Below, one piece after another: positions 1-9,344 of a DNA stretch of 64,000 nucleotides. The notes below the pieces were generated by a model. It did no database searches and was not told the DNA's origin. It saw only the letters and a program-made list of their open reading frames with translations. Positions within the stretch are counted from its first letter, which is position 1; each line of letters opens with the position of its first letter. A program made the position numbers and the translations under genes. Source of the stretch: Panulirus ornatus (taxonomy: Eukaryota; Arthropoda; Malacostraca; Decapoda; Palinuridae); the NCBI RefSeq assembly GCF_036320965.1, contig NC_092251.1, positions 7,592,001-7,656,000 of the forward strand, given 5' to 3'.

Positions 1-130
1 CCGTTGCCCTCCGCCACTGCAGCGGCGTGGAGGGGGCGCACCGTCATCCCTTTTCCCTCTGGTATCTACGCTTTAATGGGGTGAGGATTACCGGGCTGGC
101 GACCACCTCCAAAACCATACCCGGGGGCTT

Positions 131-133
<3 letters not shown>

Positions 134-192
<59 letters not shown>
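134..192. repeat. (GT)n microsatellite
   Basis: An almost pure GT array of about 29 units. It lies 90 bp before a CA array of opposite strand sense, so the two could pair as an inverted repeat. Confidence 0.95.
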
Positions 193-193
<1 letters not shown>

Positions 194-280
194 TTAGTAA
201 TTGTAATTACGTTTTGATTACTGTATGTGCGCTGGCCCCGTCTCTTAACCCTGTATATATAAAGGTATCATGTCTTCTCT

Positions 281-284
281 CACA

Positions 285-344
<60 letters not shown>
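281..344. repeat. (CA)n microsatellite
   Basis: A CA array of about 31 units with one T interruption near 291. It abuts the 48-bp minisatellite that follows. Confidence 0.95.
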
Positions 345-346
<2 letters not shown>

Positions 347-367
347 GTAGGACCATGATGTGGCCAT

Positions 368-690
368 GGTGCATGGTAGTACCACCATGCTCCCTCAGGG
401 ATATGCCTCATGGTAGTACCACGATGCCCCTCTAGGGACCTGTACCATGGTAGTACCATGGTAGTACCACGATGCTCCTTTAGGGACCTGTACCATGGTA
501 GTACCATGGTAGTACCACTATGCTCCTCCAGTGACCTGTACCATGGTAGTACCATGGTAGTACCATTATGCCCCTCTAGGGACCTGTACCATGGTAGTAC
601 CATGGTAGTACCACTATGCTCCTCCAGTGACCTGTACCATGGTAGTACCACTATGCCCCTCTAGGGACCTGTACCATGGTAGTACCACAC
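368..690. repeat. 48-bp minisatellite rich in GGTAGTACC
   Basis: Copies of GTACCATGGTAGTACC begin at 442, 490, 538, 586 and 634, a strict 48-bp period. A shorter 37-bp copy at the right edge has lost one 11-bp CATGGTAGTAC unit. Each copy carries two nested 11-bp repeats with the palindrome ACCATGG(T). Both strands are open across the array, so the translated frames are a by-product of the repeat. Confidence 0.95.
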
Positions 691-839
691 GAGGACCATT
701 AATGCCCCACGAGACTGCGACACGAGAGAAGATATTTCAACATCCTTCAATCCTGGTTCGTCTGCCTCAAGTCACTTCCTCCCTCCCTGCGTCAGTCACT
801 CCCTTGCCTCCTGTGTCAATAGTTCCCTCCAAGCGTTAG

Positions 840-1312
840 GTACTCCCTCCGTCAGTAGCTCCCTCCCTGCGTCATTAGTTTCCTCCTTGCGTCATGAACT
901 CTCACCCCTGCCTCAGTAGCTCCCACCACCTCTTCCTCCGTGTCATTAACTCCTTTTCTCCCTGCGTCAGTAGAACTCTCCCTGCGTCAGTAGAACTCTC
1001 CCTGCGTCAGTAACACTCTCCCTGTGTCAGTAACACTCTCTCTGAATCAGTAACACTCTCCCTGCTTCAGTAACACACTCCCTGCATCAGTAGCATTCTT
1101 CCTAGGTCAGTAACAATCTCCCTGCGTCAGTAGTACTCTCCCTGCGTCAGTAGTACTCTCCCTACGTCAGTAGTACCCTCCCTGTGTCAGCAGTACTCTC
1201 CCTGCATCAGTAAAACTCTCCCTGCATCGCTAACACTCTCTCTTCGTCAGTAACACCCTCCTTGTGTCAGTGATTTGCTCCCTGCGTCAGTAGCTCCCTC
1301 CGTCAGCAAAGG
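840..1312. repeat. 20-bp minisatellite (CCTGCGTCAGTA type)
   Basis: A tandem array with a 20-bp unit, core CTCCCTGCGTCAGTAG. It is exact near 961-1020 and drifts outward; looser copies begin near 770. There is no coding potential. Confidence 0.92.
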
Positions 1313-1590
1313 CATTTTAAGTCGATTCCCTAAAACTGGAAAAGAAAATATAAGAAAATACAGCTACCTAAAACGGTGAATTCCTCCCCCTTCCCTTCCC
1401 CCCAAATCCATGGCCAATTTGGCCCCCTCCAACCCACCCCGAACCGCCATCCCTCCCCCACCAACACCACCACCTGCGCTACCTATTGACCCAGGTGAGG
1501 CGCTGACGTCACTATTATCCTGACGTCACGGACACGTCATCAACACACACATAGGACTGAGGGGCGACGGCCTCCTCCCTCCCCGCCCCT
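1313..1590. other. Unique stretch with paired CRE palindromes
   Basis: Mixed-composition DNA with no open frame that looks coding. Its only notable content is the CRE pair annotated at 1504-1528. Confidence 0.6.
1504..1528. promoter_or_regulatory. Two CRE palindromes (TGACGTCA) 17 bp apart
   Basis: TGACGTCA occurs at 1504-1511 and again at 1521-1528, with a CGTCA half site at 1535-1539. The full palindrome is the known CREB/ATF binding motif. Two perfect copies so close are unlikely by chance, but no gene start is visible next to them. A regulatory role is inference. Confidence 0.4.
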
Positions 1591-1591
1591 C

Positions 1592-1664
<73 letters not shown>
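1591..1664. repeat. (CT)n microsatellite
   Basis: A pyrimidine array of about 36 CT units with one TT interruption near 1615. It accounts for the poly-Arg-Glu open frames on the minus strand. Confidence 0.95.
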
Positions 1665-1668
<4 letters not shown>

Positions 1669-2215
1669 CCGCTGGGTTCTTTGAAATGTCATCCCAGACC
1701 CTAACTCCTCCCTTAGACCGAGGCTTCGATAGGGTGGAGGTAGGGAAGATGGATAAGGATGAGTACCTGGGTGAGTTAGGACGGTGATGTAGTGAAGATA
1801 AAGGGGTAAAGGGCGTCTTATGCATGAGACCTGGGTCACTGAGGAGGTAATGGTTGAAGGAAGGATCCCAGTGGGTCTTGGGACATGAGTAAGGCCAGTG
1901 GTTGGGGAGAGAGAGAGGAGAGAGAGGTGAGTGAGGACAATGGGTGAGCACGAGACATGAATGAGTTTACCTTCGTAACTGAGGCGAGCAGTTACTCACC
2001 TCGTATGATGAGGGGCGTTCATCTGGACATCCTTACCGAGGGTTCTACTCTCTATGTACCACGGGATCAGAGACGTTGACAAGTCATCACGTCAAAAATA
2101 CACAATACAGGAAATACGTCCCAGACACAACCACTACGTAGGACACGGGGGGTTTATCTCCAACTGCAGCTGTGGAGTGTTGTAGGTGAGACTCTTCGTC
2201 GTCAGAACGACGGTT
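1665..2215. other. No feature seen
   Basis: Mixed sequence with GAGAGAG and GTGAG-rich patches near 1900. No exon with plausible splice sites or composition was found. Confidence 0.5.
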
Positions 2216-2217
2216 GT

Positions 2218-2296
2218 AGTTGTGTGTGTGTGTGTGTGTTAGTGATACACCACAGCAGCAGGCTGTGTTGTGTATGTGTGTGTGTGTGTGTATGTG
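2218..2296. repeat. Two short (TG)n arrays
   Basis: TG runs at 2218-2240 and 2270-2294 are separated by about 30 bp that include CAGCAGCAGG. Confidence 0.9.
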
Positions 2297-2445
2297 AGGG
2301 CTGATGTAGTCGGGCCGGGCGGGGATGGCAACGCTAGCCTTTGTGACAGCAGTGTGACTGAGTGACTGATGCTCTGACGAGCAATTAGTTGGCAATGATT
2401 TCTATTCGTTATATACAACGTAAAGTCTTTTTTATTTCTCGTGCC

Positions 2446-2448
<3 letters not shown>

Positions 2449-2483
<35 letters not shown>

Positions 2484-2492
2484 TGTGTGTGC
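2449..2492. repeat. (TG)n microsatellite
   Basis: About 21 TG units with one A interruption, followed at 2517-2538 by a short TTGG tetranucleotide run. Confidence 0.92.
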
Positions 2493-2683
2493 CACTTTAC
2501 AAAGAAAGGGGGCGGGTTGGTTGGTTGGTTGGTTGGTTGTGCTGTTCCCTTTTGAGGGCATTGTCATCTACGTGAAAAAGTCCCTCAAAAAAAAAAAACT
2601 GCCCCTCATTATCAGGGACAAATTAGTGTCCGGCAATAATAACAAAGTTGACAAGAGACACAATGCAAACATTATTTAATTCT

Positions 2684-2804
2684 ATGTGTGTGTGTGTGTT
2701 TATGTATGCCCGTGTTCTGTGTGGCGTATGTATATGTATGCACGTCACGTGTGTGTCGGTGTGCATGCATGCACTTCAGTGTGTGTACGTGTCTGTATAC
2801 TTGT

Positions 2805-2854
<50 letters not shown>

Positions 2855-2862
2855 TGTGTTTC
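2684..2862. repeat. Imperfect (TG)n tract
   Basis: A TG-rich tract whose purest part is 2810-2860. The left part carries many A and C interruptions such as TGTATG and TGCATG. Confidence 0.9.
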
Positions 2863-2899
2863 AGAGGGAGACGGGTCAACACATTGCTCAAGAGCCACT

Positions 2900-3112
2900 A
2901 CTCGACCAATCCAGCTCGAAGCTCAATTCATCTCCTTCGTATTGGCTCCTGACGCAGTCGAAGTCTGGCCCATTCACCGCAACCGTCGCCCGCCACTGAA
3001 GCAGGAGAGAGCAAGAACACTCGCTCGCTGTATTTAAGAGCTAGCCGAAGACCAACTGCTTTCCAGGGCTACGGAAGAAGAAGAAGAAGAAGAAGAAGAA
3101 TGGACTTGACCG
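2900..3112 (+). promoter_or_regulatory. Promoter-like block: CCAAT, inverted CCAAT, TATA-like box
   Basis: Directly visible: ACCAATCCA near 2905, ATTGGCTCC near 2941 (CCAAT on the other strand), a TATA-like TATTTAAG at 3031-3038, and a short ORF starting with ATG at 3100 after a (GAA)n tract. TATA to ATG is about 70 bp, so a start site near 3060 would leave a short leader. Codon four of the ORF is followed at once by GTAAGC, a usable splice donor. NF-Y and TBP binding to such motifs is established; that this block is a working promoter is inference. Confidence 0.4.
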
Positions 3113-3285
3113 TAAGCTTCACCATCTTCATATCCCTTTTAATTACTTTGACCAAGTGGTGGCTTGCCTTGAATTACACCGTCTCTCTCAATCTCATCAT
3201 TGTAACATATTCGCACTTTGCTGATCCACTTTTAATAATCGTTAATCAGTTGATGCACCACAACGTGCTGAAGATCATTCATTAA
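3100..3285 (+). CDS. Small hydrophobic ORF of 61 codons downstream of the promoter-like block
   Basis: The frame opens with ATG at 3100 and encodes a hydrophobic peptide with a possible N-terminal membrane or signal segment (residues 5-30, rich in Ile, Leu, Phe, Val), ending at a stop at 3283-3285. I recognise no family. The only reason to list it is its position 60-70 bp after a TATA-like box flanked by CCAAT boxes. An alternative is that only ATGGACTTGACC is coding and the GTAAGC right after it is a splice donor, which would make the rest intron. AT-rich composition and short length also fit chance. Confidence 0.18.
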   Translation: MDLTVSFTIFISLLITLTKWWLALNYTVSLNLIIVTYSHFADPLLIIVNQLMHHNVLKIIH

Positions 3286-3289
3286 TCAT

Positions 3290-3830
3290 CGAGAGCCCAT
3301 TGAAGCACTTGATTTGATTACTCTCGCTGATCCTCGCGCTCCGTTCATAAAGCCAGCCTCTCAAATTCGACCTCTCTTTAACATGAGTTTAAGTTATCTG
3401 TGAGTCATCCCCCTTCTTCTATTCCCCCCACCTCATTCACAGCTAAACAGAACACCCATCCACCTCCTCGTCAACTATCAACGACTCAAGGTCTTCACCA
3501 TAGGTCCTCGATGGTATGAAGGGACCCCTTAATGTCCAACCTAAAAAACAAATGAATGCAAGTCTCACCCACCCTCGCCCTGTTCGACTCACAGGGAGAT
3601 GCACTGTGCCCCCACCGCCGTCAGCCTCTCACAACTCGAGAGGTGGAACTTTATGATGTGACGTCATACGGTCGTAACGTAAGCAATGTTTACAAATATT
3701 TATGTTCCAGATAATAACAACAGCGACCACGTGCGCCGGGATCGTCTCCTCCCCACAGAGAAGTCATGTGTACACATCCACGACGTGGGACGGTAAACTA
3801 CCTGGGAGGCAGGAGCCAGAGGCATGTACC
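3290..3830. other. No feature seen
   Basis: Unique-looking DNA with no convincing exon, array or mobile-element motif. Confidence 0.5.
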
Positions 3831-3831
3831 C

Positions 3832-4090
3832 CAAGTACACTCTTACTAGGCAAGCTAAGCGTCCCCAGTACACTCCTACTAGGCAAGCTAAGCGTCCCCA
3901 GTACACTCCTACTAGGCAAGCTAAGCGTCCACAGTACACTCCTACTAGGCAAGCTATGCGTCCACAGTACACTCCAACTAGGCAAGCTATGCGTCTCCCA
4001 GTACACTCCTACTAGGCAAGCTAAGCGTCTCCAATACACTCCCACCAGTCAAGCCTAGTACTTCCACTACACTCCCACCAGTCAAGTCAA
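3832..4090. repeat. 33-bp minisatellite (TACTAGGCAAGCTAAGCG)
   Basis: About seven copies with TACTAGGCAAG starting at 3844, 3877 and so on at exact 33-bp steps, degenerating after 4030. The period is a multiple of three, so several frames stay open. The resulting repeat peptides have no independent support. Confidence 0.93.
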
Positions 4091-4585
4091 GCCCTCATAC
4101 TCACTCACCTTCCCACAACATCACCCTAGTGCTCACGCCTCTCCATCACCTGCCATAATCGTACAATGAAATACTGACGTATCATTAATGTTGCCAACAG
4201 CTTTATCAAGATGAACTTCGTATCAATTACATTTCGTTATATGTGAACAAACAGGAGGTAAGAACATGCACCAGTTACCCTAACGTTTCAGTATCTCCTA
4301 ATACATGAAATCGCACTAAATTCCCAAGTGATTATCGAACTCTGGGTAAATTCACGTGAAGATAAGATGTGAAAAAGTTATGTTTAGAACTAACAGCGGT
4401 GGTGCTGTCGCTCGTGCATGGCGAAAATACCCAGTGGAGGATGATATTTGCTCGCGGAGAGCCACATTTCCCCCGAACGGAAAAATGAAAAGAAGATAAA
4501 GGAAGAGAAAGGCAAAAAGTAAAAGAGGCGGAGGTATTGATATAGAATAGAAATAAGACTCTGAATAAAGGGAAAGACAGATTAG
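4091..4585. other. No feature seen
   Basis: AT-rich DNA with a purine-rich stretch at 4480-4590 leading into the GGA array. Confidence 0.5.
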
Positions 4586-4586
4586 A

Positions 4587-4652
4587 AGAAGGAGGAGGAG
4601 GAGGAGGAGGAGGAGGAGGAGGAGGAGGAGGAGAAGAAGAAGAAGAAGAAGA
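4587..4652. repeat. (GGA)n/(GAA)n trinucleotide array
   Basis: About 14 GGA units followed by six GAA units. The complementary strand reads as polyPro, polyLeu or polySer in different frames. Confidence 0.93.
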
Positions 4653-4659
4653 CACTCTT

Positions 4660-5165
4660 CATACAACCATGACCAACCGTGCCACTACCCTTGATTACAA
4701 CCACAACCAAGAGTGCCACTCCCCATACAACCACAACCCAGGGGACCAGTGGTCTAGTGGTGTGTGTAAACTCTAACAAGCAACCTGACCAACCAACTCA
4801 AACACTCCACGCCCTCCACCACCACAAGAAGCAACTCAAGGCACTCGAGGAGCAACACTCCAGACGCAGACACACAAGCAACACTAGCAAAACAATAACA
4901 CTCTCCACCCACCACAAGCAACACTAGAGAAACAAGCAACAACACTCCACACCCACCACAAACAACACACCAGACAAAGAAGCAGCGACTCCTCCAGTCA
5001 CACTGCAGCCAACACAAACAAACACAGAACGAGCCAGGCAAACCATACGTAACATATGGTAAACAAGGCGGGGGCCAACGAGGCAAAAGGGGTTTTCCCA
5101 GAAGTGTGGTCGCCCACACTACATTACCATGACTGGTGATGCATGAGGGTCCGCCAGCCCCACCC
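4660..5165. repeat. Degenerate CAACA/CCACAA-rich tract
   Basis: The plus strand is strongly depleted in G and T between 4770 and 5040 with recurrent AACACTC, CACCACAA and AGCAAC words. It looks like a decayed tandem array and shows no splice-supported exon. Confidence 0.5.
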
Positions 5166-5167
5166 CC

Positions 5168-5205
<38 letters not shown>

Positions 5206-5292
5206 AGACTAACAGACAGACAAAGAGGCAGATAGACAGAGAGACACAAACACACAGAAAGACAGACACAAACGCAGACAGACAGACAGACA

Positions 5293-5341
<49 letters not shown>

Positions 5342-5489
5342 ACACACACACTCAGACTAACAGACAGACAAAGAGACAGATAGACAGAGAGACACAAACA
5401 GACAGACAGACAGAAAGACAGACACAAATACAGGCAGACAGAACAACAGACAGACAGACAGACACAAACGCAGGCGGACAGACGGAGAG

Positions 5490-5545
<56 letters not shown>
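5166..5545. repeat. Compound (CA)n and (CAGA)n array, partly duplicated
   Basis: CA arrays at 5168-5202, 5293-5352 and 5490-5543 are separated by CAGA-rich blocks. The blocks at about 5203-5290 and 5353-5470 share the order CTCAGACTAACAGACAGACA then GATAGACAGAGAGACACAAA. The unit of CA plus CAGA block was therefore duplicated, with a shift of about 145-150 bp. Confidence 0.9.
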
Positions 5546-6290
5546 CTCTTTAACCCCAGAAGATTTATCGACGGCCAGGCAACCTCTGACGTCACGAACA
5601 CGTCACACTTAATCCGATAGAGGGGCGGTGCTTTGGCCAGGGAGCAGAGCCGCCGTAATTTGGGAAGGGTTCGAAGCGGGGGAGGGGCAGAAAGGGGTTG
5701 GGTGCCAGAGGGGAGGGAGACTGTAAAGGACAAAGGGGACGATGCCTTCGCAAGGGGAGCACGGGAACGCGGTTCCTGGGAGCGTATGGGATGGACGAAG
5801 CATGATAGTAAAAGCAGATGGCACCTCCCCACCCACCTCTCCCTCTGGCTCAACAACCTTTAAAGAAGAAGACGAAGAAAAAAGAAAAAGATACACGATA
5901 AAACATGGAGAAAATACACTGCCGTGGAAAGTTTATAGGAAAGTGTCAACGGGGGGAGGTAAAAAAAAAAAAAATGGTTACCAAACCAAGGTAGAAACAG
6001 TCTCACTGTGGCTGTGTTGTGTATAGAAGAAAGGGCAGAAGGGGCATAAACTCCCCTTGCAGCAGCAGATCATAGATAACAGGGAGTGTGGTGGCGCGGG
6101 TGGTGATCGCTCATCTTACAAGCATTTGTTTACACACACTGAGGATCAGACGTCGTATAGAGTGTTGGATACTGAGTGGCGAAGACGGTGAACCAATCAC
6201 GAGGGTGATCGCCGAGATGATTGATCACTGTGACGTCGTCACAATAGAGAGATCAAAAGCTGACGAACAACGACCGCCCTCATCATGACA
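5546..6290. other. Unique DNA with one CRE palindrome
   Basis: Contains a perfect TGACGTCA at 5587-5594 followed closely by ACACGTCAC. Open frames here cross purine-rich sequence (GAAGAAGACGAAG and poly-A at 5965) and have no splice or family support. Confidence 0.45.
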
Positions 6291-6292
6291 CC

Positions 6293-6344
6293 GAGACGCG
6301 TGACGTAAAGCGCGTCATGAGACGCGTGACGCAAAGCGCGTCAT
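6293..6344. repeat. 26-bp direct repeat, each copy an imperfect palindrome
   Basis: Two adjacent copies at 6293-6318 and 6319-6344 differ at one base (TGACGT versus TGACGC). Each has inverted arms GACGCG and CGCGTC flanking a CRE-like TGACG core. The sequence is CpG-rich. This could be a paired protein-binding site. Confidence 0.6.
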
Positions 6345-6405
6345 CAAAACCACGTCATCGCCACGACACTACTACAGATAAAGTTCTTTTTCCTCTTTCC
6401 TGTAG

Positions 6406-6510
6406 GGGATTTGCCACTTTGAGATCGTCTGCTCCGTCGTCAGTCTACAGTAGCCTGAGTGACCGGGCGCGCACGACTGTTCGCATACAAGACGAACAAA
6501 GATGGTCTAT
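6406..6510 (+). CDS. Possible 105-nt internal exon
   Basis: An AG at 6404-6405 follows a strong pyrimidine tract (TTTTTCCTCTTTCCTGTAG), and GTAAGC starts at 6511. The 105 nt between them are an exact multiple of three. They stay open in a frame giving a Ser- and Arg-rich peptide that starts GFATLRSSAPSS and ends RIQDEQRWS. Entry takes one base of a split codon and exit leaves two. I do not recognise the peptide. Good splice sites also occur by chance in 64 kb, and no neighbouring exon was found. Confidence 0.3.
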
Positions 6511-6514
6511 GTAA

Positions 6515-6785
6515 GCGACGGGAGGTGGAAACACAGGTGTATGGAATGGTACCACGTCTGTGTCATTTCATAGGCCGTGCCAACGGAGCCAAGCGTGATG
6601 ACCAGTAGTGCCACACACCTCACGTAGTCACGCACGACGTACGCTCAGTGAGTATGATGATACGCGAGGTATCATGTGGATAAAAAAGAAAAAAGATTCG
6701 CAGTGAGGCTGTGAGAGGTTCTATCTTTCCCGCCTGATGTTCATCATCTGATCATTCTGGAGGGAAATGGGTCATCATCAACGCT
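6515..6785. other. No feature seen
   Basis: Unique-looking sequence between the possible exon and the next minisatellite. Confidence 0.5.
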
Positions 6786-6789
6786 GCCA

Positions 6790-7195
6790 GGAACGTCCTT
6801 AGGATGACACCACAAACGTCCTGAAGGACTGCACTAATGACGTCCTTAGGACCAAACCACAGTTGTCCTTAGGACTTTACCAAGGATATCCTTGGGACCA
6901 GACCAGGTATATCCCAAAGAACAAACCAGAGACGTCCTCAGAACCACACCAGGGGCGTCCTCAGGACCACACCAGGGGCGTCTTCAGGACCACACCAGGG
7001 GCGTCCTCAGGACCACACCAGGGGCGTCCTCAGGACCACAGCAGGGACGTCCTCAGAACCACACTAGCTATGGAAGTCCTTCGGACCAAACCTAGGGTGT
7101 CCTTAGAACCACACAAGGGAAATCCTCAGGACTACACCAGAGGCGTCCTCAGGGATCAACCAAGACCTTCGTCAGGACTCCTGCCACAAGACATC
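6790..7195. repeat. 24-bp minisatellite (GGACCACACCAGGGGCGTCC)
   Basis: The core at 6935-7040 is nearly exact with a 24-bp period. Both flanks degrade to variants of CTTAGGACCA. The period is divisible by three, so three peptide repeats (with RPQDH or GVLRTT motifs) are open; I treat them as by-products. Confidence 0.92.
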
Positions 7196-7440
7196 CACCC
7201 ATAGCATTGTAATTATGTACTAGTTATCCCTCTAGTTTTCTTCTGATGGCCCGTTTGGAATGTTTGGTTCCCATTTTCATGCATTAATTAATGTCTCATT
7301 TTAGGGGGTGACTCTGTTGTGAGTGCAATTGTTGGGTAGATCTGTTTCGTGTCCTATTGTTGGCAAGATCCTTTGGAAATGTGGTATCCTGCTGACACTG
7401 CTTGAAGGGAAAGAATAAAAATGCAAAGACAGACAGCTTT
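7196..7440. other. No feature seen
   Basis: T-rich unique DNA with no supported element. Confidence 0.5.
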
Positions 7441-7470
7441 CATAGAATAAGGGCGCACGGCACCCGCCAG

Positions 7471-7587
7471 CCAATCACATTGCTCCGAATACATTAAAGT
7501 CGTGACGTACGTGAGAGAAGATCGTTCGACCAATCACGAAGCTGGAGGCCCCGTAATCGATGACGCAACATGGATGACCCTGGCCAA
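7471..7587. promoter_or_regulatory. Cluster of three CCAAT boxes with CRE-like sites
   Basis: CCAAT occurs at 7471-7475, 7530-7534 and 7583-7587, all in the same orientation and each followed by TC or TGG. TGACGTAC lies at 7503-7510 and TGACGCAA at 7561-7568. CCAAT boxes spaced 50-60 bp apart with CRE-like sites between them are typical of NF-Y/CREB promoters. No exon start was recognised downstream. Confidence 0.35.
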
Positions 7588-7824
7588 TGGCATCTCTCCA
7601 ACATACAAAGTTCAATTCGAATAACTTCGTTTGAAACTTTATACTCAATTCTGTTCTATTTGGTATAACTCCAATCTGGGACACAGACAGAAATATTCGA
7701 TATTCAAATATTCAGAAATATTTAGGGTACATTGAAATGCGGAACTTTCAGTGCTGACAAAGAGATCGTCACACGTCTGTCAAGTACAATTGGATGTCAA
7801 GAAAAGGATCAGCGTTCTTGAGGT

Positions 7825-7828
<4 letters not shown>

Positions 7829-7904
<76 letters not shown>
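7829..7904. repeat. (GA)n microsatellite
   Basis: About 37 uninterrupted GA units. Confidence 0.96.
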
Positions 7905-7908
<4 letters not shown>

Positions 7909-7953
7909 ACCAGGCGTAACGGATGAGTTACACAGTGGTCACCAAATTCGTCC

Positions 7954-7956
<3 letters not shown>

Positions 7957-8034
<78 letters not shown>
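7957..8034. repeat. (AT)n microsatellite
   Basis: About 38 uninterrupted AT units, 50 bp downstream of the GA array. Confidence 0.96.
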
Positions 8035-8035
<1 letters not shown>

Positions 8036-8037
<2 letters not shown>

Positions 8038-8320
8038 AGTGTGATGACGTCGCTAGTGAACAGGTCTTTCGAACGGTACAGAGATAGCACACAACCAGAG
8101 GTTATCATGATTCGAAAATACGCAAGACAATTGACCCAAAAAGACAAGTGTTAAACAAGTTCTTTTGTCGTATACGAAAAGTGGATGAACGAAATGAACT
8201 GTGTGGGGGGAAAATGTGACTGTGGCCAACTCATGGACAGAAATGAACAGAGAGAACAGGAAAGTTCGATAGATGGGGCCCCACGAACACAGAAGTCTCC
8301 TCCCTCTCCTTGTAATGTGC
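8036..8320. other. No feature seen
   Basis: Unique DNA between two microsatellites; no supported exon. Confidence 0.5.
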
Positions 8321-8335
8321 ATACACACACACACA

Positions 8336-8390
<55 letters not shown>
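8321..8390. repeat. (CA)n microsatellite
   Basis: About 34 CA units with one T interruption near 8341. Confidence 0.95.
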
Positions 8391-8429
8391 CCTTCTCCCT
8401 CCCTCCAACACACACAGACACAGTGAGTG

Positions 8430-8850
8430 GCGTGGGAGGGAGGGAGGGAAGGAAGATGGACAGGATGGCACAAATATGAATGACTTTGATATGATGGAAC
8501 GGGGGAACCAGGGACGTGAAGCAGCCACCCAGAGTTTTGGCACAGAAGATGGACGGCGGAAGAGAAGGAGGAGGAGGAGGAGGATCGCAGACGAGGAGGA
8601 GGAGGAGGAGGAGGAGGAGGAGGAGGATGGCTGGCAAAGGAAGAGGAGGATGGCAAAGGAGAGAAGAGCAGGAGGTGGAGGAGGATGGCTGAGGGGAGAA
8701 GAAAAGGAGGAGGAGGAGGAGGAGGAGGAGGAGGTGATGGATGGTAGAGGAGAGAAGAGGAGGAGGAGGAGGATACTGGAGGAGAGAAGAGGAGGAGGAG
8801 GATGGATGGATGGCAGAGGAGAGGGACGAAAAGAGGAGGAGATGCTGTGC
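8430..8850. repeat. Polypurine GGA-rich tract
   Basis: The plus strand is almost all purine over 8540-8850, built of GGA, GAGGAT and GAGAAGAGGAGG words. The irregular unit of about 48-60 bp contains GAGGAGGATGG and AGAGGAGAG. Long polypurine strands like this can adopt triplex (H-DNA) forms. Confidence 0.85.
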
Positions 8851-9036
8851 TGGAGTTAATAGTCAGAGATCAAGAAATCCTGGAGAAAGACAAAGAAAGA
8901 ATGAAAGAAAAACACACAGTCTCAATCTCAGTCATTAATATAAACGACCATACTTAACGAACCAGTGATTAACGATCTTATAACGAATCATCCGTGTGTC
9001 AGGAGGGGGGGGGGGGTGGTGTCATTCATCGCTATC

Positions 9037-9201
9037 AAGTTGAGCGGAGGTGCGAGTGCTAAGTCTATGAAGTTGAGCGGAGGTGCGAGTGCTAAGTCTA
9101 TGAAGTTGAGCGGAGGTGCGAGTGCTAAGTCTATCAAGTTGAGCGGAGGTGCGAGTGCTAAGTCTATCAAGTTGAGCGGAGGTGAGAGTGCTAAGTCCAT
9201 T
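9037..9201. repeat. 33-bp minisatellite (AAGTTGAGCGGAGGTGCGAG)
   Basis: Five head-to-tail copies at exact 33-bp steps. They are nearly identical, with variation mainly at the last base of the unit and one GCGAG to GAGAG change. The repeat reads KLSGGASAKSM in one frame and is also open on the reverse strand. Confidence 0.95.
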
Positions 9202-9257
9202 ACTCTGAACTCTCTCTCACGTACGGTCCATCTCTCTCACAGTCGGCTCAAATCACG

Positions 9258-9258
<1 letters not shown>

Positions 9259-9342
<84 letters not shown>
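9259..9342. repeat. (GA)n microsatellite
   Basis: About 41 uninterrupted GA units. Confidence 0.96.

Positions 9343-9344
<2 letters not shown>

Noticed and set aside
136..435. Open frames made of Cys-Val, Thr-His, Arg-Glu, Ile-Tyr or Ser-Leu dipeptides throughout the window
   Set aside because: They are translations of (GT)n, (CA)n, (GA)n, (TA)n and (CT)n arrays; the open frame follows from the repeat and says nothing about coding.
8185..8859. A plus frame of about 220 codons with long Glu and Arg-Arg runs
   Set aside because: It joins a CA array to a GGA polypurine tract; both parts are repeat translations.
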